The notes under the pieces are model-generated. The model did no database searches and was not told where the DNA came from. It saw nothing but the letters and a program-made list of their open reading frames with translations. From Oerskovia turbata (GTDB lineage Bacteria > Actinomycetota > Actinomycetes > Actinomycetales > Cellulomonadaceae), in contig NZ_JOFV01000006.1 of assembly GCF_000718325.1 (NCBI RefSeq), forward strand, positions 248,001-312,000: a DNA stretch of 64,000 nucleotides. The letters run 5' to 3'. Shown piece by piece: positions 58,874 to 64,000 of the stretch (the stretch's first letter is position 1; each line of letters starts with the position of its first letter). Made by a program: the position numbers and the translations under genes.

Positions 58874-59272
58874 TCAGGTGCGGCGGCGGAAGCGCAGCGG
58901 CGTGGTCGTGTCTGGTGCGGCGCTCACGTGCTTTCCCTGCTCGACGTCGTAGCGCGCCCTGGTCACTCCTTCCGCGCTCACGCGGTCGTCGGGCCCGCGG
59001 TACGAACCGAGCGCCGCCGTGCGGGCGACGCGTGGCGGCACGGTGTTCGGGGCGACTCCTGCGTCGGCCGCGACCGAACGCAGCGAGCGGCCTGCCAGAA
59101 GTGCCTGCGCCATGGCCTCGTCAAGTGCAGCGTCGAGCTGGACCCGGGCCGCGGCGAGCGCGGCGACGGCATCCTCGGGGGCGAGGGCATCCGCAGCGTC
59201 CAGCGCAGCGCGGGCCGAGGCGAGGCTCGGCAGGCCGTCCATGCGGCGCGGTGCGTTCTTGTCGGTGGCCAT
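58874..59272 (-). CDS. Small HTH protein, probable regulator of the VWA operon
   Basis: A 132-residue protein. A helical N-terminal half (SLASARAALDAADALAPEDAVAALAAARVQLDAALDEAMAQAL) is followed by a helix-turn-helix-like stretch, LLAGRSLRSVAADAGVAPNTVPPRVART. A basic tail ends RFRRRT. The promoter region just upstream contains the perfect dyad TGCACGCGTGCA and a near copy 17 bases away, likely its own operator. First gene of the run leading to the VWA and zinc-ribbon genes (44 bases to the next). Confidence 0.65.
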   Translation of the reverse strand: MATDKNAPRRMDGLPSLASARAALDAADALAPEDAVAALAAARVQLDAALDEAMAQALLAGRSLRSVAADAGVAPNTVPPRVARTAALGSYRGPDDRVSAEGVTRARYDVEQGKHVSAAPDTTTPLRFRRRT

Positions 59273-59294
59273 ACGACGAAGGTAGTGCATCAAC

Positions 59295-59323
59295 TGCACG
59301 CGTGCAATAGATGCACACGTGCA
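59295..59323 (-). promoter_or_regulatory. Tandem TGCACGCGTGCA-type operators of the VWA operon
   Basis: TGCACGCGTGCA (59295-59306) is a perfect palindrome and TGCACACGTGCA (59312-59323) a one-mismatch copy, start to start 17 bases. Further TGCAC half-sites flank them (about 59285 and 59328). The cluster lies 22-50 bases ahead of ATG 59272, covering the expected promoter. Confidence 0.7.
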
Positions 59324-59354
59324 ACTTGTGCACGACGGACGGACGAACGTCCCC

Positions 59355-59861
59355 CTACCCTTCCTCCCACCCCTGGCACTCCGTCGCCTCACCGCGCAGC
59401 ACCGATCCCCCGGACAGCCCCACCTCGGTGTGCTCGGTCGAGCGGAGCGTGAGGACGGCCCCGTTGGCGTCCTCGGCCGAGAGGAAGGCCCAGCCGCCGG
59501 TGGGTGACTCGTTCTCGTGGAGAGCGTGGAACCCGTGCTCGGTCAGGACGACGTCGAGGGTGTCGACGACCTGCGCCCAGGAGCCGTCGATGCTGATCGG
59601 TTCCTCGGCGCGCCACCCCGGGGTCCAGAACGGGCACCGGCCCTCGGCGACCTCCCACACGATCGGTGCCCGCTCGACGGACGTCCACTCACGGGGTCCT
59701 TCATGGTCGTCGACCACCTCACGGACGTCGGCGAGCACGGCACCGTAGTGCTCGGGCGCGTCAGCGAGCGTGACCGCCGCGGGTCCCGACGAGCCGTTCC
59801 CGCCGCAGCCCGCCACGAGCGCGGCCCCCAGCAGCGCGCTCAGGACGTCCCCACCTCGCAT
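59355..59861 (-). CDS. Hypothetical lipoprotein, 168 residues
   Basis: A short signal ending in the lipobox LVAGC predicts export and lipid anchoring. The mature part has two more Cys (GRCPFW and ATECQGWEEG). A helix-strand pattern follows: ADAPEHYGAVLADVREVVDDHEG, then WAQVVDTLDVVLTEHGFHALHENESPTGGWAFLSAEDANGAVLTLRST. This resembles LppA/Rv-type small lipoproteins of actinobacteria; no certain family. ATG 59861 is the only good start. Divergent from the chitinase gene. Confidence 0.78.
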   Translation of the reverse strand: MRGGDVLSALLGAALVAGCGGNGSSGPAAVTLADAPEHYGAVLADVREVVDDHEGPREWTSVERAPIVWEVAEGRCPFWTPGWRAEEPISIDGSWAQVVDTLDVVLTEHGFHALHENESPTGGWAFLSAEDANGAVLTLRSTEHTEVGLSGGSVLRGEATECQGWEEG

Positions 59862-60197
59862 GGCACCCCCGCACTGCGTCCGAGGCTCCCGCGCGGAGCC
59901 GGGGCGACGATACCGACCGCCCCGGTCCGCCGGAGAGTTGTCCACAGGGATGGGCAGCCCGCTCGCCGGGCCTGCGCACCATCCGTCGCCGGTCCGACGT
60001 CCCCCCGCCGACACCCCTGTGCGCCGAGGGTGCAGTTCGGGTCGTCCGGACGCCCCCACGACAGCCCGAACTGCACACTCGACGACACCGCACGAGCCGC
60101 GAGCGCCCTACGTAGTACCCCCTACGTGCGTTGACCATCGCCCGGGCCTCCCGACAGGCTCGCAGACGTCCCCCTGTAATCGACGAGAGGCACGTGC
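59862..60197. repeat. Intergenic stretch with GTGCAGTTCGGG inverted repeat, locus 2, and chitinase promoter region
   Basis: Inside this 336-base gap, GAGGGTGCAGTTCGGGTCG (60026-60044) is matched by an inverted CCCGAACTGCACACTC (60065-60080), the same family as 27258-27311. A direct repeat CCCTACGT (60107-60114 and 60120-60127) lies 80 bases before the chitinase ATG and could be a regulator site. TTGACC at 60131 is a possible -35 box. Confidence 0.6.
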
Positions 60198-61184
60198 ATG
60201 CTCACGGCACGAACGATCCGACGACCAGCGACGGTGCTGGCCCTCCTTGCTCTTCTCCTGACGACGGCCCTCGCGTGGTCGATCGCCGGACCCGCGCCCC
60301 GTGCGTCCGCTGCCGAGGTGTGCGCTCCGGCGTGGTCCTCGTCCGCGGTGTACACGGGCGGCGCGGTGGTGTCGAAAGACAACCAGAACTGGAAGGCCGG
60401 GTGGTGGACGCAGGGCGAGGCGCCGGGCACCACGGGCCAGTGGGGTGTCTGGCGCGCCCAGGGCGTCTGCGGCCCGACCGGCGGCACCACGGGCGGCACG
60501 ACGGGTGGGACCACCGGCGGCACCACGGGTGGGACGACCGGTGGCAGCACCGGTGGCGGCACGGGCAGCTTCGTGGTGAGCGAGGCTCAGTTCAACCAGA
60601 TGTTCCCGAACCGGAACCCGTTCTACACCTACCAGGGCCTGGTCGCGGCGCTCAGCGCCTACCCGCAGTTCGCCACGTCGGGCGGCACCGAGGTCGCCAA
60701 GCGTGAGGCCGCGGCCTTCCTCGCGAACATCAACCACGAGACGGGTGGCCTGGTCTACATCAAGGAGAGCAACACCGCGAACTACTCGCACTACTGCGAC
60801 ACGAGCAAGTCGTACGGCTGCCCCGCGGGTCAGTCCGCGTACTACGGCAAGGGCCCCATCCAGCTCTCGTGGAACTACAACTACAAGGCCGCGGGCGACG
60901 CCCTGGGCATCGACCTGCTGAACAACCCGTACCTGGTCGAGACCGACCCGGCCGTGGCCTGGAAGACGGGCCTCTGGTACTGGAACACGCAGTCGGGCCC
61001 GGGCACCATGTCGGGCCACCAGGCCATCGTCAGCGGCGCGGGCTTCGGTGAGACGATCCGGTCGATCAACGGCACGCTCGAGTGCAACGGTGGCAACCCC
61101 GCGCAGGTGCAGAGCCGCATCGCGGCGTTCCAGCGCTTCGCGCAGATCCTCGGCACGACGACGGGGTCGAACCTCACCTGCTGA
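60198..61184 (+). CDS. Secreted GH19 chitinase with CBM5/12 domain
   Basis: A 328-residue secreted chitinase. The signal peptide ends near ASA (residue ~38). A chitin-binding CBM5/12 domain follows (VCAPAWSSSAVYTGGAVVSKDNQNWKAGWWTQG, with exposed Trp). A TGGT-repeat linker (about 95-122) leads to the GH19 catalytic domain, FVVSEAQFNQMFPNRNPFYTYQGL to the end. The catalytic Glu is in NINHETGG, and YYGKGPIQLSWNYNYKAAG is the GH19 signature. It cuts beta-1,4-GlcNAc polymers. GAGAGGC lies before ATG 60198. Followed by a 20-bp hairpin. Confidence 0.95.
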   Translation: MLTARTIRRPATVLALLALLLTTALAWSIAGPAPRASAAEVCAPAWSSSAVYTGGAVVSKDNQNWKAGWWTQGEAPGTTGQWGVWRAQGVCGPTGGTTGGTTGGTTGGTTGGTTGGSTGGGTGSFVVSEAQFNQMFPNRNPFYTYQGLVAALSAYPQFATSGGTEVAKREAAAFLANINHETGGLVYIKESNTANYSHYCDTSKSYGCPAGQSAYYGKGPIQLSWNYNYKAAGDALGIDLLNNPYLVETDPAVAWKTGLWYWNTQSGPGTMSGHQAIVSGAGFGETIRSINGTLECNGGNPAQVQSRIAAFQRFAQILGTTTGSNLTC

Positions 61185-61198
61185 GTCGTCCCTTCCCT

Positions 61199-61248
61199 GC
61201 CCGACGGCGGAGCGCACCTTCTCCTGGGAGGTGCGCTCCGTCGTCGGG
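61199..61248 (+). terminator. Hairpin terminator after the chitinase gene, containing the 16-mer repeat
   Basis: CCCGACGGCGGAGCGCACCT (61200-61219) pairs with AGGTGCGCTCCGTCGTCGGG (61229-61248) over 20 bp with one G-T pair. The left arm with base 61199 holds the exact repeat GCCCGACGGCGGAGCG. Confidence 0.85.
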
Positions 61249-61273
61249 TTCTGCGGGGGGCCGGACCCACGCG

Positions 61274-61921
61274 TCAGACGACGAGCGGCAGGTGCTCGTG
61301 CACCGGTGGGCCGCAGAGCTGTTCGGCGTCGCGAGCCCATCGTTCGAGCATCGGCCGGGCAGCGCCGAGGCTCCACGCGACGAGCTGTGCGGGCGTCGCA
61401 CGGTGAACGTCGGCATCGTTCCCGGTCCATCGCGGAACGTCGCGGTTCAGCTGGTCGAGCAGCTCCGCGGCGATCCACCCTTCCAGGCTGGCCGGGACGA
61501 CGACCAGCAGGTCGAGGTCGTCGGCGGCGGCACCGTCCCCTCGCGCGGCCGAACCGACGAGCGCGACGCCGATCTCCGCACGGACCTCGTCGTCCCGCAC
61601 GACGTCGCACAGCAGGCTCTCGACCCGACGCTGCAGCTCGCGGCGGGGATGGAGCGCCTCGAACAGCCCCTCGATCGCCGGCCAGCACACATGATCGGTG
61701 TTGATCCGGTACCACGCGCTGGCCCCCGCGCCCCGACGGCTCACGACCCCCTGCTGCACGAGCCGGGCGAGCGCCTTGCGGACGCCCTCCGACGAACCGG
61801 CGTGCGCGACCCGGTGCACCTGCGCTCCCGACAGCTCGTCGTCCTGCCGAGCCCAGAGCCCCCGCAGGACGGCGCCCTCGAGCCCGGGCACGACCGCCGA
61901 GACTGGTCGGCTCCAGTCCAC
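61274..61921 (-). CDS. Winged-helix / nucleotidyltransferase fusion
   Basis: A 215-residue protein. GTG 61921 lies after GGGGAAG. The N-terminal half is a winged-helix domain (SGAQVHRVAHAGSSEGVRKALARLVQQGVVSRRG). The C-terminal half has the minimal nucleotidyltransferase motif GVALVGSAARGDGAAADDLDLLVVV (GSxxRG then DDLD). This layout is common in HTH-NTase regulators; MNT proteins in TA pairs AMPylate a HEPN toxin. No HEPN gene is next to it, so a lone regulator or nucleotide-transferring enzyme is more likely. Confidence 0.85.
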   Translation of the reverse strand: MDWSRPVSAVVPGLEGAVLRGLWARQDDELSGAQVHRVAHAGSSEGVRKALARLVQQGVVSRRGAGASAWYRINTDHVCWPAIEGLFEALHPRRELQRRVESLLCDVVRDDEVRAEIGVALVGSAARGDGAAADDLDLLVVVPASLEGWIAAELLDQLNRDVPRWTGNDADVHRATPAQLVAWSLGAARPMLERWARDAEQLCGPPVHEHLPLVV

Positions 61922-62040
61922 GGACTTCCCCTTTCGTGCGGTTCCTCGTGCGCCGTGCCGGGCCGGCCTGCCTCTCGGTGCCGGCAGCCTGCGTGCGCAC
62001 ACAGACGGTGCTGGGGCTGCGCTGGGGGGGGCGGGGGTGA

Positions 62041-62082
62041 TGTTTCGAGAATCGCCCACCATTGTTGGTGATTCTCGAAACA
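62041..62082. repeat. AT-rich perfect inverted repeat TGTTTCGAGAATC
   Basis: TGTTTCGAGAATC (62041-62053) and GATTCTCGAAACA (62070-62082) are perfect 13-base arms. An inner CACCA/TGGTG pair extends the stem, with a GCC bulge. It is far more AT-rich than its surroundings. It lies between the secreted esterase gene stop and the nucleotidyltransferase gene start, so it may be a terminator or an operator 120 bases before the latter gene. Confidence 0.75.
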
Positions 62083-62212
62083 ACACCCCGCCCCTGCCGA
62101 GCCGCACCACCCGGAGCACCTCCGAGCAGTGTGCCGCCTCGGCAGCGACGCGCGAGCGAGCGCGGCCCGGCCTGTGGACGGCCCACCGAGGTCTGTGGAC
62201 GACCCCGCCCCG

Positions 62213-64000
62213 TCAGGCCCCGCAGTCCGTCGCCGCGTACGGCGCGAGGACCTCGACCGGCCCCGACGGTTCGCGCACCGTCACGGTCGCCGCCCCCGCC
62301 TCGATAGACGGCACACGGGCGGAGAACGCCTGGTGCGCGCTCTTCCCGGCCCCGAGGGCCGTGAACTTCTTGCTCCCGAACGGCGTCGACACCGCGACGT
62401 CCACGGGGTGGTCGCCGCCGTTGAGAGCCCGCACCGAGACCTGCGCCCTGCCCCCGACGCAGCGCGCCGTCGCCTCGACGCCGACCTCGGTCGACGGCAC
62501 CGACGGCCCGGTCGCGAACTCGACCCGGGTCACGAACACGTCCCCGGCACCGGCGTTGACCGCCCCGAAGGGCGCCCCGAACGTCAGACCGCTCAGCCAC
62601 ACGCCGTCCGCCCCGGGGGCCGCCGCGGCGAACAGGTTCGCGTCGTCCCACTCGTCGGCCCCGTCACGCTCGCGCGTCCCGAGCTGGGTCACGGCCCCGG
62701 GCGCACCGTCGGCCGCGAGCGCCAGCGTGAACACGTCCACCCCTCCGACGGGCGTCCCCAGCGAACCGTACGTCGTGCCCACGACGAGCACCGTGCCGTC
62801 GGCACCGGCGACACCTGTCACGCCGCGGTCGTCGGTCGCCGTGCCGGTCTGCGTCGTCCACAGCACCTCGCCGCGCGCGTCGAACGCCCGCGCGAACACG
62901 TCGTTGTCCCCTGCGGACTCCCCGCCGAGCGCGCCACGCGTGTGCCCCACGGCGACGACCGACCCGTCGGCGCGCGCGACGAGCCCGCTCACCTGGTCGT
63001 TGGCCGACGTCGCGACGCCGCGCAACCACTCGAGCTCGCCCGCGCCGTCGTACCGCGCGACCCACCCGTCGTTGGCGCCGGCCGCCTGCGCGCCCGGCAT
63101 GCCCTGCCCCGCGACCCCGCCGACGTACACGGACCCGTCGGGCCCGGGCGCGACCGCGAGCGCCTTGTCCTCGCCCGCCCCGCCGACCTGGCGCAGCCAC
63201 AGGAGCTCGCCGCTGGCAGAGACGCGCCCGACGATCGCGTCCTTGTCCCCCGCGCTCGTCCCGCCGGGGACGGTCCCGCTCGTGTACCCGGCGACGTACG
63301 CGCCGCCCGCGCCGTCGGACGAGACGGCGTAGAAGCGGTCGGCCGCGGCGGGGTCGCCCGTCTGGAGCGTCCACGCGCGCTCGCCCGTGGCGGTCACGGC
63401 CGCGACGAACCCGTCGTCGCGCGTCGAGCCCGGGTGCTTCCCGTCGAGGTCACCCTTGGTGTACCCGGCGACGAGCGTCGTCCCGGCGCGCCCGGCGACC
63501 ACGCCGTACGCGCGCTCGTCGGCGGCCGTCGCGATCTGGTGCTGCCACTGGGTCGCCCCGTCGGCGTCGCGGCGGGCGAGCACGACGTCGAGGCCGCCCG
63601 CGGGCTGCGACCCGGCCCACGCCCCGGCGAGGTTGAGCGCGACGGTCGTGCCGCCGTCGGGCGTGGCGAGGATGCCGCCCGCACGGTCGTCACCCGCGGA
63701 GCCGAGCAGCTCGGCGTCCCACGGCACGGTGGGCTCGGTGCGCAGGCGCGAGGACACGTCGACGATCGCCTCGCGGAACGCGGGCTGCCAGACGTCCCAG
63801 TCGTGGCCGCCGTTCATGACCCGCAGCTCGGCCGTCACCCCCGGCACGCGGCGCGCGGTGTTGTAGAGCCGGGCGGACTCGAAGTCGATGTCGTGGCTGG
63901 CCTCGGCGGGGTCGGGGTTGGCCCACTCGTCGTCGCCGACCGCGACGAACAGGTGCACGGGCAGGGCCGGGTCGAGCGCCGCGAGCGCCGCCGGGTACGA
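62213..64000 (-). CDS. Secreted esterase with beta-propeller repeats and C-terminal accessory domain (5' end beyond window)
   Basis: The frame is open to the right edge, so the N-terminus is missing. The first visible part (FVAVGDDEWANPDPAEASHDIDFESARLYNTARR then VMNGGHDWDVWQPAFREAI) is the C-terminal end of an esterase/alpha-beta hydrolase domain with the catalytic-type His. Seven or so propeller-like repeats follow (for example GGAYVAGYTSGTVPGGTSAGDKDAIVGRV and similar units), like SBBP-type repeats. The last ~85 residues (ARCVGGRAQVSVRALNGGDHPVDVAVSTPFGSKKF to YAATDCGA) match the C-terminal domain of the M28 peptidase. Extracellular esterase likely; substrate unknown. Confidence 0.85.
   Translation of the reverse strand, partial: SYPAALAALDPALPVHLFVAVGDDEWANPDPAEASHDIDFESARLYNTARRVPGVTAELRVMNGGHDWDVWQPAFREAIVDVSSRLRTEPTVPWDAELLGSAGDDRAGGILATPDGGTTVALNLAGAWAGSQPAGGLDVVLARRDADGATQWQHQIATAADERAYGVVAGRAGTTLVAGYTKGDLDGKHPGSTRDDGFVAAVTATGERAWTLQTGDPAAADRFYAVSSDGAGGAYVAGYTSGTVPGGTSAGDKDAIVGRVSASGELLWLRQVGGAGEDKALAVAPGPDGSVYVGGVAGQGMPGAQAAGANDGWVARYDGAGELEWLRGVATSANDQVSGLVARADGSVVAVGHTRGALGGESAGDNDVFARAFDARGEVLWTTQTGTATDDRGVTGVAGADGTVLVVGTTYGSLGTPVGGVDVFTLALAADGAPGAVTQLGTRERDGADEWDDANLFAAAAPGADGVWLSGLTFGAPFGAVNAGAGDVFVTRVEFATGPSVPSTEVGVEATARCVGGRAQVSVRALNGGDHPVDVAVSTPFGSKKFTALGAGKSAHQAFSARVPSIEAGAATVTVREPSGPVEVLAPYAATDCGA

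Noticed and set aside
61274..61921. MNT/HEPN toxin-antitoxin pair
   Set aside because: Only the nucleotidyltransferase is present, fused to a winged helix; no HEPN gene is adjacent.
1..64000. tRNA, rRNA, riboswitch or insertion sequence
   Set aside because: No tRNA-like cloverleaf with CCA-proximal TTCGA arm, no rRNA segment, no known riboswitch core and no transposase were recognised on either strand.

Overview
The window is very GC-rich chromosomal DNA with many GTG starts, short intergenic gaps, and actinobacterial regulatory signatures: an IdeR/DmdR-type iron box, an HspR HAIR element, an NsrR with Asp8 and three Cys, and likely leaderless genes. Secreted proteins such as a CBM5-GH19 chitinase and an M28 peptidase fit a soil-type member of the Micrococcales, such as Cellulosimicrobium, Cellulomonas or a relative. 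Genus assignment is inference only. No rRNA, tRNA, CRISPR array, integrase or insertion sequence was recognised.

Layout. 1-515: end of an AlkA-like glycosylase. 757-4883: iron-box-controlled siderophore ABC importer. 4986-6033: a 52-residue CX4C peptide and an FrnE/DsbA-type oxidoreductase. 6179-8062: secreted peptide, DinB-like protein and SDR. 8242-11208: a persulfide/sulfide module, with a CstR-like repressor, a membrane protein, two tiny Cys-rich proteins and a CoA-disulfide reductase-rhodanese fusion around a perfect 20-bp palindrome. 11403-19594: housekeeping genes, a cationic amino-acid permease, M28 peptidase and aquaglyceroporin. 19761-23840: TetR, YhgE/Pip protein and a degenerate ABC ATPase behind a palindromic operator. 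24003-27238: NsrR, flavohaemoglobin (NO detoxification) and NDH-2. 27392-28468: membrane protein that seems to start at ATC. 28573-29272: toxin-antitoxin-like pair. 29401-43258: transporters, oxidoreductases, Hsp20, a DEDDh exonuclease-BRCT protein and several uncharacterised actinobacterial proteins.

43.5-57 kb is a defence-type island with visibly lower GC. It holds a P-loop GTPase with an overlapping partner, then a restriction-modification cluster (Z1-domain ATPase, MORC/MutL-type GHKL ATPase, Vsr nuclease, C5-cytosine methyltransferase and a divergent PD-(D/E)XK-like protein). A DUF262-HNH protein with an extra C-terminal domain follows. A VWA operon (57.2-59.3 kb), GH19 chitinase, HTH-nucleotidyltransferase and the 3' part of a secreted esterase/beta-propeller protein end the window.

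Several dispersed intergenic repeat families recur: a 22-bp-period array of GTCACCCTCGGCGGG at three loci, a GAGCATGCGGTTGGCGTC inverted-repeat family at two loci, a GTGCAGTTCGGG inverted-repeat family at two loci, and a 16-mer GCCCGACGGCGGAGCG at five sites. Two secreted proteins about 45 kb apart share a C-terminal domain.
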